Assembly: GCF_037076565.1 (NCBI RefSeq)
Contig: NZ_AP029028.1
Span: forward strand, 1,984,001-2,048,000
Origin: Herbaspirillum sp. DW155
GTDB lineage: Bacteria > Pseudomonadota > Gammaproteobacteria > Burkholderiales > Burkholderiaceae_D
Direction: 5' to 3'
Length of the DNA: 64,000 nucleotides
This document shows positions 11,299 through 19,304 of this stretch, one piece after another. Positions within the stretch are counted from its first letter, which is position 1. Every line of letters starts with the position of its first letter. The notes beneath the pieces are model-generated. The model was given only the letters and a program-made list of their open reading frames with translations. It was not told the DNA's origin and ran no database searches. The translations under genes and the position numbers were made by a program.

Positions 11299-13179
11299 CT
11301 AAACGTCCTTGAGGGCCCAGGAGAAGGTGGTCGGGATGCGGCGCTCGATGAAGAGGCTGTTGCCTTGGATCTTCTTGGCTTCCTTCTTGGCGCGGGTGGC
11401 GGCCGAGGCGATCTGGTGCGGCGACGAGTATTGCGAAGGTTCGATCCTCACCGAGCCCAGCGACAGCGACACCAGCCGGTGAAATATCCGGTTGCCCTGG
11501 CGATCCTCGGTGTAGTAGCCGCCGCGCTGGACGTCTTCGTCGTAGTAGAGCGCGCGCGTTTCCGCCTCGAACTGCTCGAGGATGCTGCGGCAGCGTTTTT
11601 CCCAGTCTTCGCTCTGGAACATGATGAGGAAATCATCCCCGCCGATGTGGCCGATGAAGTCCAGGTTGGGATCGCAGGCCTGCTGCAGCACGCGGCCGGT
11701 GGTCTGGATCATGTCATCGCCCTTGCGGTAGCCGTAGACATCGTTGAAGGGCTTGAACTGGTCCAGGTCGCAATAGCAGATGCAGAATTCCACGCCGCTT
11801 TGCAGCAGGTATTCGATGTGATCGTTGATGGGCACGTTGCCCGGCAACTGCGTCAGCGGATTGGCGTGGCGGGCGGCGTCGATCTGCATCTGCGTGATTT
11901 CGCGCAGCAGATCGTGGCCGGTGCCCAGCCCCATGTACTGGCCCCGGTCGGTGATGATGAAGCCGTTGGACAGGTGATGCGACTCGGCATGCACCAGCAG
12001 GTTGGAGAGATCCTGCAGGCTGGTGTCCTGTTCGGTCAGGATAGGATTGGGGTCCATGAAGAAGGCGCAGGACTTCTTGCCATACAGCTCGCGTCCATAC
12101 AGACGGGCGAAGCGCTCCACCATGCTGTAGCGGTTGATGAGTCCGATCGGCAGGCCATTGCTGACCACCGGCAGCGCCTGCAACTGCGGATCGTTGACGA
12201 ACATGTCGTAGGCAGCATCATTGGTCACTTCCGGGCTGACGTACTGGGTCTCGCGCAGCAGCTTGGCGACGGTGGCGCTGCGCTTGCCCGGGCCATACTT
12301 GTTGGCCGACAGCGGCACCTTGTCGCGGCGCAGGGTCTTGCTGACATCCTCCGAGATCGAGACCGGCGGCTCCGGCAGCGGGCGCGAGATGTGGTAGCCC
12401 TGGCCGCAGGCAATACCGAGGTCGCGGATGGTCAGCAGCTCCGCCTGCGATTCGATGCCTTCGGCGATGACGATGGAGCCGGACTTCTCGGCAATCTCCT
12501 GGATCGAGCGCACGAACTGCAGCTTCATGGGGTCATGGTTGATCCCTTGCACGAAGTGCATGTCCACCTTGACGTATTCCGGTTGCAGCTCCGACCACAG
12601 GCGCAGGCTGGAGAAGCCTTCGCCGAGGTCGTCGATGGCGATCTGGAAGCCCATGTCGCGGTAATGCATAGCCGCATTGCGCAACTGCGCATAGTCGTAG
12701 GTGGGCTCGTTCTCGGTCAGCTCGATGATGATGCGTTGCGGATTGACTCCCAGCTTTTCCAGGTAGCGCAGGGTCTCTCCCTGAATCGCCTCGGGCTGCA
12801 TGAGCGCACCCGGCGAGACGTTCAGGAACAGGTTGCCCTGCAAGCCCAACTGGGCAAAGCGGGTCAGCACGATGTGGCGGCACAGGTATTCCATCTGCAC
12901 CGACAGGTTGTGCGCGCGCGCCACTTTGAACAGCGCCAGCGGCGAATGCAGCGGGGTATTGGACGGGCCGCGGATCAAACCTTCATATCCCACGATTTCC
13001 CCGTTGCGCATGCGCACGATGGGCTGGAACAGCGCCGACAGCTTGCGTTGGGCAATGATCTCGTGCAGCAATGACAACATCGGATCGTCGACGCCACGCA
13101 GGGCCGCTCCCGAGGCGCGGGCGATCAGGTCGACGGCTTCGGCGCCGAGCGGGAAGGAAGTGCTGGAAAGGGGAGCCAT
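11299..13179 (-). CDS. EAL-CBS-GGDEF cyclic-di-GMP protein
   Basis: 626 residues. Domain order is EAL (about 45-290), a CBS pair (about 300-430) and GGDEF (about 450-605). No membrane segment is seen, so it is probably cytosolic. The EAL motif reads EGL, but the other phosphodiesterase ligands appear present: NVSP, ELTE, the DD pair in IAIDDLGEGFSSL, the Lys in VKVD and the Glu in AEGIE. The GGDEF site reads GGDDF, a change in the catalytic Glu position, and no RxxD inhibitory site precedes it. Phosphodiesterase activity is therefore more likely than cyclase activity; the GGDEF and CBS parts may sense nucleotides. It lies head-to-head with tRNA-Ser and a diguanylate cyclase. Confidence 0.9.
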   Translation of the reverse strand: MAPLSSTSFPLGAEAVDLIARASGAALRGVDDPMLSLLHEIIAQRKLSALFQPIVRMRNGEIVGYEGLIRGPSNTPLHSPLALFKVARAHNLSVQMEYLCRHIVLTRFAQLGLQGNLFLNVSPGALMQPEAIQGETLRYLEKLGVNPQRIIIELTENEPTYDYAQLRNAAMHYRDMGFQIAIDDLGEGFSSLRLWSELQPEYVKVDMHFVQGINHDPMKLQFVRSIQEIAEKSGSIVIAEGIESQAELLTIRDLGIACGQGYHISRPLPEPPVSISEDVSKTLRRDKVPLSANKYGPGKRSATVAKLLRETQYVSPEVTNDAAYDMFVNDPQLQALPVVSNGLPIGLINRYSMVERFARLYGRELYGKKSCAFFMDPNPILTEQDTSLQDLSNLLVHAESHHLSNGFIITDRGQYMGLGTGHDLLREITQMQIDAARHANPLTQLPGNVPINDHIEYLLQSGVEFCICYCDLDQFKPFNDVYGYRKGDDMIQTTGRVLQQACDPNLDFIGHIGGDDFLIMFQSEDWEKRCRSILEQFEAETRALYYDEDVQRGGYYTEDRQGNRIFHRLVSLSLGSVRIEPSQYSSPHQIASAATRAKKEAKKIQGNSLFIERRIPTTFSWALKDV

Positions 13180-13381
13180 CTGGCTGAATCCGGAGTTGAT
13201 AGGTCCAAAGGACGGCTAAGCATCAGAAAATAGTTTACGGATGCTAGAAGTGATTTATGACAAGATGATGATAAGCAATTCAGCTTTTTGTTTTTATAGA
13301 TGAAGTATGCTTCCGCTAGTACGTCTTCTGCCAGAAGCAATGGCGATCAGATAATTTTCTGGAAGTTTTTTTAAAAAATAG

Positions 13382-13410
13382 TTCCCTTCTGAAAATAGTT
13401 CTGCTATAGT
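13382..13410 (+). promoter_or_regulatory. Probable promoter of tRNA-Ser
   Basis: TATAGT (13405-13410) with a weak -35 TTCCCT at 17 bp, in an AT-rich stretch 45 bp before the tRNA. Confidence 0.45.
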
Positions 13411-13454
13411 CGCTGTCTTTGCTGCACCACGCAGTGAAACGACCGAAGTTAACC

Positions 13455-13545
<91 letters not shown>

Positions 13546-13576
13546 TTGGCTCACATGTTGTAGAAGTTGTAGAGAT

Positions 13577-13609
13577 AAGGCTCTGATTTTGTCAGGGCCT
13601 TATTTTTTT
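13577..13609 (+). terminator. Terminator downstream of tRNA-Ser
   Basis: Stem AAGGCTCTGA / TCAGGGCCTT followed by a run of seven T. Confidence 0.8.
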
Positions 13610-13877
13610 GTCCGTCGGTTCCGCGCTGGAGGGAGTGCGAGTTGCGGGCAGGCAGTTTTTGGCCGCCAGGTGTTTTTCGAGGGGGAGAACACCGGGTTCG
13701 CGCCAGGCCCATCCCGGACTACGGGAGGGGGGGGGGCTTCCAGTGTCGCGGCGTTGCTGCGATGCCTGGGCCAAATTTTCTTCCCGCTCAAGAAGTCGCC
13801 GTGCTGTGCCGGACTGCGGCTTGTTATATTCGTCTCATGCATGTGCATTTGCGTTTGATTTCCTTGGCGGGATTGTC
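13610..13877. other. Leader region of the diguanylate cyclase gene, with poly-G tract
   Basis: Between the tRNA-Ser terminator and the cyclase start. The cyclase frame is open across this stretch, but the translation does not look like protein. It holds ten consecutive G (13727-13736) and an extended -10 promoter TGTTATATT (TATATT at 13825-13830), which should start the cyclase mRNA near 13837. Confidence 0.5.
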
Positions 13878-15623
13878 ATGTCCTTGAATCGTCTGTTCCG
13901 GTTTATCTCCATCGCCTTGCTGATGCTGTTTCTGGCATTTGCGGTGGCGTTGGTCTGGACGGAATGGAATACCTATCACCATGGTGCCAACAGTGTGCCG
14001 GCCTTGCGCAGGTTGCGCCTGGCGTTGCTGGCCATGGAAAAGATTTCCGCCGAGCGCGCTCCGGCCAATGCGGCCATAGCCAGTGGTGTGCCGCTGCCGG
14101 CTGAACTGCAGGGCAGACTGGCCGCTGCCCGAAGCGAGAGCGATGCAGCGCTGGCGCAACTGCATGCGGCGCTGGAAGCCAGTCCGCAGCTGCGCCAGTC
14201 GTGGGCCATGGACAAGGTGCGCCTGGTGGAGGAAGGCCTGGGCCCGGCGCGCGCCAACCTTGATCGGGTGGCGGCCCTGGCGCCGGAGGATCGCAGGGAC
14301 GTGCTGGTGGCGTCGGCGGTGTCCCGCATGGTGGATCTGATGCCGCCGATGCTGCGGGTGATGACCGAGCTGGGCAACGAGGTGGACCGGGCCGATCCCT
14401 TGCTGCGGGATGGGCTGTCGGCGGTGCGCGGCGTGGCTACGCTGCGCGAATATGCGGGTCAGCTCGGCTCGCGCTTCGTGGCGCCCATGATCGCGCATCG
14501 CCAGTTGACCCAGGATGAGGTGATCGAAATCGGCCGCCTCTACGGTCGCATCGAACTGCTGCGCGTGTTCGTCAATACGCAGTTGTCCAGCTACAGCAGC
14601 CGGCCCGACATTGCGGCAGCCCAGGAGCGGGTGGGGAAGGAATACTTCGATAGCGGCTTCCAGTTCCTGGATTTCCTGCTGCAGATGGGCTTGAAGTCGG
14701 GCGACTATGGCGCCATGCCCAATGATCTCTTCAAGTTCTACGTGCCCCAGCTGGCCCCGCTTACCGACCTGCGCGACCTGCTGCTGAGCGATCTTCAGAG
14801 GCAGGCCGAGCGCCACAATACCCGCGCCCGCAATCTGCTGATTCTGGTGGTGAGTCTGACCCTGCTGGCCTGCCTGTTCTTCCAGTTGCTGGTGGTGTTG
14901 ATCGGCCGGCGCGTGGTCCGGCCCCTGGTAGAGGCGACCGATCTGGTCGCGGGGTTGGTGGAAGGCAGGCTGGAACAGGAGATTCCCGAGGCCCGCCATC
15001 AGGATGAAATCGGTGCCATGATGCGGGCCTTGCACGTGCTCAAGCAGCGCATGGTCGAGCGCAACAGCCTGGCCAGGGAGCGCGAAGCTCTGATCACGCA
15101 GTTGCAGGCTTCCTCCAACACGGATTTCCTCACGGGGGTGCTGAACCGGCGCGCCTTCTACGCCCATGCCGAGCAGCAGCTGGGCATGGCCGAGCGCTAT
15201 GGACGGGGATTGTCGGTCGTGCTGTTCGACATCGATCACTTCAAGCGCATCAACGACAGCCATGGTCACCAGGCCGGGGACGCCATCCTGATCGGCGTGG
15301 CACAGTGCGTGGCGCAACTGCTGCGCAAGGTGGATGTGCTGGCGCGCTATGGCGGCGAGGAATTCGTCATCCTGCTGCCCGAGTCCGACCTGGCGCAGGC
15401 CGGGGCGGTGGCCGACAAGCTCTGCGCGGCGCTGGCCGAGCGTGTCTTCGAGACTGAGTGCGATCGCCAGATCAGGGTGACGGCCAGTTTCGGCGTGGCC
15501 ACCCACGTGGCAGGCGAGGCGCTGGACAAGCTGACCCGGCGCGCCGACGTGGCGCTCTATCGTGCCAAGCGGCTGGGGCGCAATCGTGTCGTACTGGCCG
15601 GGGATGCGCTGGAGGAGCCCTGA
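13878..15623 (+). CDS. Membrane HAMP-GGDEF diguanylate cyclase
   Basis: About 581 residues. One membrane helix near the N-terminus (about 10-30) is followed by a periplasmic helical sensor of about 300 residues. A second helix (around NLLILVVSLTLLACLFFQLL), a HAMP linker and a C-terminal GGDEF domain follow. The active site reads YGGEEF and is preceded at the canonical distance by RKVD, an RxxD product-inhibition site, so it should make cyclic-di-GMP under feedback control. The start at 13878 follows the extended -10 promoter; the longer open frame to 13608 is rejected. The sensed signal is unknown. It faces the EAL-CBS-GGDEF gene across tRNA-Ser. Confidence 0.93.
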   Translation: MSLNRLFRFISIALLMLFLAFAVALVWTEWNTYHHGANSVPALRRLRLALLAMEKISAERAPANAAIASGVPLPAELQGRLAAARSESDAALAQLHAALEASPQLRQSWAMDKVRLVEEGLGPARANLDRVAALAPEDRRDVLVASAVSRMVDLMPPMLRVMTELGNEVDRADPLLRDGLSAVRGVATLREYAGQLGSRFVAPMIAHRQLTQDEVIEIGRLYGRIELLRVFVNTQLSSYSSRPDIAAAQERVGKEYFDSGFQFLDFLLQMGLKSGDYGAMPNDLFKFYVPQLAPLTDLRDLLLSDLQRQAERHNTRARNLLILVVSLTLLACLFFQLLVVLIGRRVVRPLVEATDLVAGLVEGRLEQEIPEARHQDEIGAMMRALHVLKQRMVERNSLAREREALITQLQASSNTDFLTGVLNRRAFYAHAEQQLGMAERYGRGLSVVLFDIDHFKRINDSHGHQAGDAILIGVAQCVAQLLRKVDVLARYGGEEFVILLPESDLAQAGAVADKLCAALAERVFETECDRQIRVTASFGVATHVAGEALDKLTRRADVALYRAKRLGRNRVVLAGDALEEP

Positions 15624-15638
15624 GCCGGTGCAGCCGGT

Positions 15639-16661
15639 TCAGGCGCTGTCGCGTTCCAAAATGCAATAGCCGAGGTCGCACAGCGGCTCGGATACCGCCT
15701 GTCCATCGAAACGGGTGAGCAGCATCTCGGCCGCCGTCACGCCGATCTCGTGCGCGCTGATCTGCACCGTGGTCAGGGCGGGCAGCACTTCGGTGGCAAT
15801 TTCCAGATTGGCGAAACCGGCCAGTGCCATGCGCTGCGGCACGGCGATGCCGCGTCGCGCACATTCGAGGGCGGCGCCGGCGGCCATGACGTCATTACTG
15901 AAGAAGGCGGCCTCGATGGCCGGCTGCAGCGCCAGGAGCCGGCACAGGGTCTCGCGCCCGGCCTGCAGGAAGCTGCCCACCGGGACCACCAGATGCACCG
16001 GCTCGGGTGCGCCCTGGGCCAGCAAGGCATCGCGCATGCCGGCAAAGCGCGCCAGTGCGCGCGGGTCCTCGCCGCCCACGAAGGCCATGCGGCGATAGCC
16101 CTTGCGTACCAGATAATCCCCCATGGCGTGCCCGGCGGCATGGTTATTGAAGCCCACCAGCATATCGATGGGCTGCGTGCTCAAGTCCCAGGTTTCCACC
16201 ACCGGAATGCCGGCCGCTTTCAGGCGCTGGCGCGTGCGGGCCGAGTGCTGCACGCCGGTCAAGACCAGGCCATCCACGCGACGGCCGATGAAGGCTTCCA
16301 CCAGGCCGGTTTCCGCCTCTTCCGAATAATTGGTCTGCCCCAGCAGCAACTGGTAACCCTGCAGGCTCAACTGCTCGGACAGGCCGCGCACGGTTTCGGC
16401 AAAGATCGAATGGCTGATGGTGGGGACGATGGCCGCAACGATGCGGGTACGGCGCGAGGCCAGGCCGCCGGCCAGCATGTTGGGAATGTAGCCCATGCTG
16501 CTGATGAAGGCTTCAACCCGCTCGCGCGTGGCAGGGGCGACTTTTTCAGGCGTATTGATCACCCGCGACACTGTGATGTGCGAGACCCCGGCGGCGCGTG
16601 CCACGTCTTCCTTGGTAATGGCGCGGGCGAGCGGGGCGGCAGGATCGGTTTTGCGGGTCAT
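15639..16661 (-). CDS. LacI-family transcriptional regulator
   Basis: About 340 residues. The N-terminal helix-turn-helix and hinge (KEDVARAAGVSHITVSRVINTPEKV) are classic LacI. The rest is a periplasmic-binding-protein-like effector domain (IVAAIVPTISHSIFAETVRGL, NDVMAAGAALECARRGIAVP). The sequence resembles the gluconate repressor (GntR of E. coli) subgroup, but the ligand cannot be read from the sequence and no sugar genes lie beside it. The start is uncertain: ATG 16661 (MTRKTDP) or a TTG at 16691, neither with a clear ribosome site. A run of seven G sits just upstream of the ATG. Confidence 0.88.
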   Translation of the reverse strand: MTRKTDPAAPLARAITKEDVARAAGVSHITVSRVINTPEKVAPATRERVEAFISSMGYIPNMLAGGLASRRTRIVAAIVPTISHSIFAETVRGLSEQLSLQGYQLLLGQTNYSEEAETGLVEAFIGRRVDGLVLTGVQHSARTRQRLKAAGIPVVETWDLSTQPIDMLVGFNNHAAGHAMGDYLVRKGYRRMAFVGGEDPRALARFAGMRDALLAQGAPEPVHLVVPVGSFLQAGRETLCRLLALQPAIEAAFFSNDVMAAGAALECARRGIAVPQRMALAGFANLEIATEVLPALTTVQISAHEIGVTAAEMLLTRFDGQAVSEPLCDLGYCILERDSA

Positions 16662-16713
16662 GGGGGGGCGGGTGATGGCAAGTTGTCGCAAGCATAACAG
16701 CTGCTTGCTTTCG

Positions 16714-16741
16714 CCGGGCTTTCGGCGATCCGAAAGCCCGG
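16714..16741 (-). terminator. Hairpin between the marR-type and lacI-type genes
   Basis: Perfect 12-bp stem CCGGGCTTTCGG / CCGAAAGCCCGG with a 4-base loop, 22 bp past the MarR-type stop. There is no T-run, so termination strength is uncertain. Confidence 0.6.
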
Positions 16742-16762
16742 TTTCGACAGGGATGCGCCGGT

Positions 16763-17188
16763 TCAGTCGCGGTCGTTGAAGGCCGAGATGTGCGAGACCT
16801 GGAACACCCCCGACAGCGAGTGCAATTCATTGCGATGCAATTGCGCCAGGCGGTGCAGGTATTGTTCTCCCAGTTCGGTCAGGCGCACCTGAACCAGGCG
16901 CTTGTCGCGGTCATCCGGCCGGCGGACCACCAGGCCGGCCTTCACGCAGCGCGTCACCAGCGCCACCACACCATGATGCTGGGCTTGCAGGCGTTCGGCC
17001 AGCTCGCTGATGCTGGCCCAGTCGCGGCCGGGATAGCCCTTGATGTGCAGCATGAGCAGGTATTGCAGGGGCGTGAGGCCTTCACTCTGCGCCGCCTCTT
17101 CCGAAAAACGCAGGAAACGGCGCAACTGGTAGCGAAATTCCGACAAGGCCTCGAAATCGTCCTTTTGCAGGCGGGGCGCGGCGTTCAT
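16763..17188 (-). CDS. MarR-family transcriptional regulator
   Basis: 141 residues, usual length. The winged helix region reads LTPLQYLLMLHIKGYPGRDWASISELAERLQAQHHGVVALVTRCVKAGLVVRRPDDRDKRLVQVRLT, including the DxRDKR wing. MarR proteins are dimeric repressors released by small aromatic or oxidising ligands. It is divergent from the HPP-CBS gene with about 110 bp between them, so that gene is the natural candidate target; this is inference. Confidence 0.9.
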   Translation of the reverse strand: MNAAPRLQKDDFEALSEFRYQLRRFLRFSEEAAQSEGLTPLQYLLMLHIKGYPGRDWASISELAERLQAQHHGVVALVTRCVKAGLVVRRPDDRDKRLVQVRLTELGEQYLHRLAQLHRNELHSLSGVFQVSHISAFNDRD

Positions 17189-17242
17189 TGGAACGACCCT
17201 GCGTGGTGAAAGGAAAGGAAGAGCGGCAAACAGGACATATGT

Positions 17243-17255
17243 ATCATCTTGTGAT
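17243..17255. promoter_or_regulatory. Possible MarR operator
   Basis: Short dyad ATCA-TCTTG-TGAT in the intergenic gap of the divergent marR-type and HPP genes. Placement fits an operator, but the symmetry is short. Confidence 0.25.
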
Positions 17256-17296
17256 GTAATTGAGGCTTTGGTGAGAACCGTCTTCTCGGAACGGAT

Positions 17297-18511
17297 ATGC
17301 CCGATTCTATCTTGCTGTGGTTAAAAAGTTTTGTTCCTGCCAAGACCAATGTGGATCGTTTCGAGCGCATGCGCGCTTGCGCCGGGAGTCTGTTCGGTAT
17401 TCTGCTGGTGGGGCTCATCAGTTACGCGCTGCTGCCGCATGAAGCGCGCACCATCTGGCTGATCGCGCCCATGGGGGCGTCGGCGGTGCTGCTGTTTGCG
17501 GTGCCGTCCAGCCCTTTGGCCCAGCCCTGGTCCATCATCGGCGGCAACCTGTGCGCGGCGTTGATTGGCGTGAGTTGCGCGAAGCTGGTGCAGGAGCCGG
17601 CCCTGTCGGCGGCGCTGGCCATTTCGCTGGCCATCGGCGCCATGTTCCTGCTGCGTTGCATTCATCCGCCCAGCGGGGCAGTGGCCTTGACGGCGGTGCT
17701 GGGCGGGCCGGTGGTGCATGAGATGGGCTATGCCTTCGTGCTTTCGCCGGTGCTGCTCAATTCGCTGCTGTTGCTGGCGGCAGCGCTGTTCTACAACAAC
17801 GCCACCGGGCGCCGCTATCCGCACGCCCAGCAAAGCGCCTCGCCGCATCCGCACCAGACCCGGGATGAATTGCCGATCACGCGGTTGGGGTTTTCACATG
17901 AAGATCTGGATGAGGTCCTGAAGAATTTCAACCAGGTGCTCGACATCGGCCGCGACGATCTGGAGGAAATCTTCCTGCAGACCGAAATGCGCGCCTATCA
18001 CCGCCGCTTCGGTCAGACGCTCTGTGCGGCCGTGATGTCGCGCGACGTGGTGGCGGTCGAATTCGCCACCGGCCTGGACGAGGCCTGGCGCCTGCTGCGG
18101 CAGCACCGCCTGCGGGCCTTGCCGGTGATTGATCGTGGCCGGCACGTCATCGGCATCGTCAGCCGCAGTGACTTCCTCGAGCATGCCGGGGTGGAGGTGC
18201 ACACCGGCCTGGCAGCGCAGTTGCGGCGGCTGTTGCACCGGGTGCCTTTCACGCATTCGGACAAGCCTGAAGTGGTCGGCCAGATCATGAGCCGGCCCGT
18301 CGTCACCGCCCAGGTCGATACGCCGGTGCTGGCGCTGGTGCCGCGCATGGCGGACGGGCTGCATCAGATTCCCGTGGTGCAGGCCGATGGCAAGCTGGCC
18401 GGCATGTTGACGCAATCGGACATGATTGCCGCGCTTTATGAGAAGAACCTTGCTACCGCACGCGCCGTCCCGGCAATGGTGGCGCAACAGGGCTTGCGTA
18501 GCGCCGCCTGA
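17297..18511 (+). CDS. HPP-family membrane protein with C-terminal CBS pair
   Basis: 404 residues. The N-terminal domain (about 25-165) has four or five membrane helices and the family motif RCIHPPSGAVALTAVLGG. The soluble C-terminal half (about 225-390) is a CBS pair (VMSRDVVAVEF, LRALPVIDRGRHVIGIVSRSDFLEH, IMSRPVVTAQVDTP, MLTQSDMIAAL) that probably binds an adenine nucleotide. Some HPP proteins, for example in cyanobacteria and plant plastids, are nitrite transporters, but the substrate here is not evident. No nitrite or nitrate genes are near. The divergent MarR-type gene may regulate it. Confidence 0.85.
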   Translation: MPDSILLWLKSFVPAKTNVDRFERMRACAGSLFGILLVGLISYALLPHEARTIWLIAPMGASAVLLFAVPSSPLAQPWSIIGGNLCAALIGVSCAKLVQEPALSAALAISLAIGAMFLLRCIHPPSGAVALTAVLGGPVVHEMGYAFVLSPVLLNSLLLLAAALFYNNATGRRYPHAQQSASPHPHQTRDELPITRLGFSHEDLDEVLKNFNQVLDIGRDDLEEIFLQTEMRAYHRRFGQTLCAAVMSRDVVAVEFATGLDEAWRLLRQHRLRALPVIDRGRHVIGIVSRSDFLEHAGVEVHTGLAAQLRRLLHRVPFTHSDKPEVVGQIMSRPVVTAQVDTPVLALVPRMADGLHQIPVVQADGKLAGMLTQSDMIAALYEKNLATARAVPAMVAQQGLRSAA

Positions 18512-18553
18512 TGGGCTTGACAGCCGGGCAGGTCGGGCGGAAGGTGGCATTTT

Positions 18554-18709
18554 ATGCAAGACAATTCATTCATGGGGGCGGCGATGAGAACGAATGCGCT
18601 GATTTTGCTGATGTCTGCACTGCTGCTGTTGCAAGCCTGCGAGCGCAAAGGCGGCAATCCGCCGAAGCCGGTGACCTCCGCACTGCAGACCCCTCTGCGG
18701 ATGGGATGA
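18554..18709 (+). CDS. Small lipoprotein
   Basis: A 51-residue open frame (41 residues if the third ATG, at 18584, is used). A signal peptide MRTNALILLMSALLLLQAC ends in lipobox LQAC, leaving a mature tail of only about 22 residues (CERKGGNPPKPVTSALQTP). AAGGTGG at 18541-18547 is well placed for the ATG at 18554, although a start at 18584 gives a more standard signal peptide. It lies 42 bp after the HPP gene on the same strand. Function unknown. Confidence 0.6.
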   Translation: MQDNSFMGAAMRTNALILLMSALLLLQACERKGGNPPKPVTSALQTPLRMG

Positions 18710-18847
18710 ATGTGGGGAGAGGGAAGGGGAAGAAGAGGGAGAAGAGGAGCGGCTGAGCGGGCCTGTGGCGCCGTTCGGACGAAAGATATGAGCGGCGTGA
18801 ATATCTGCTATTGCCACAATAAAGCAGACTCAGCCGGAGTGCATCGC

Positions 18848-18853
18848 TATAGT
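18848..18853 (+). promoter_or_regulatory. -10 box of the candidate small RNA
   Basis: TATAGT, with a poor -35 (CAGACT) at 17 bp. It predicts a start near 18860. Confidence 0.35.
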
Positions 18854-18859
18854 TGCACC

Positions 18860-18928
18860 TGTCTCCTCCAATCTCCTCCTTAAGAAATTGGATTCAAGCC
18901 CGCACCTGATGGTCGCGGGCTTTTTTTT
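18860..18928 (+). ncRNA. Candidate small RNA with two anti-Shine-Dalgarno motifs
   Basis: A predicted transcript of about 65-70 nt. It has two copies of TCTCCTCC (18862-18869 and 18872-18879), which are complementary to AGGAGG ribosome sites. It ends in a clean intrinsic terminator: AAGCCCGC (18896-18903), 11-base loop, GCGGGC, then eight T (18921-18928). No upstream gene obviously owns this terminator except the small lipoprotein 190 bp away. Such C/U-rich RNAs usually act with Hfq on mRNA ribosome sites. Expression is inferred, not shown. Confidence 0.45.
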
Positions 18929-19070
18929 GCCTGTCGCGTGCATATCCCTTCCGTCGGTAGGGAGAGGCTGGCGCCGGTTCTTGGTAAGATATGAAGCATT
19001 GCGGCCCCGTCCAGGTGAATGTTTTTACCTGAGCGCGGGGCAAGCGCCTGCGCGCTGCTTCACCTTCCTC

Positions 19071-19304
19071 ATGCAGATTCAGTCAATGTCTTCCAGTCTC
19101 CCTTTGCCGTCCGCCCCCCAGCCTGCACCCGAGCGCCCCGACACGCCTTGCGTGGCCGTGTGCTCCACGACCTTCGATGACGTCTGCCGTGGCTGCGGCC
19201 GGACCGTCGATGAGGTGGCGCAATGGGTCTTCATGGACCAGGCGCAGCGCGAAGTGGTGTGGCAGCGCATCCTGGCCGAAGGTTATCCGCGCCGCAATTA
19301 CTGA
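19071..19304 (+). CDS. DUF1289 protein (Cys-rich)
   Basis: 77 residues from ATG 19071 (72 from 19086; neither has a strong ribosome site). The DUF1289 core is CVAVCSTTFDDVCRGCGRT, with four cysteines in a CxxxC-x7-CxxC pattern suited to zinc or iron-sulfur binding, then WVFMDQAQREVVWQRI. The biochemical role of the family is unknown. It is convergent with yceF and the two stop regions overlap by 7 bp. Confidence 0.85.
   Translation: MQIQSMSSSLPLPSAPQPAPERPDTPCVAVCSTTFDDVCRGCGRTVDEVAQWVFMDQAQREVVWQRILAEGYPRRNY

Larger units (their letters stand above)
18710..19070. other. Intergenic region holding a candidate small RNA
   Basis: 360 bp without a protein gene. The first part is purine-rich with no clear feature; 18848-18928 is the candidate small RNA described separately. 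Beyond it I see no clear promoter for the DUF1289 gene. Confidence 0.5.

Noticed and set aside
13608-13877. N-terminal extension of the diguanylate cyclase
   Set aside because: The extension crosses a terminator end, a poly-G tract and an extended -10 promoter and has no protein-like features; ATG 13878 is preferred.
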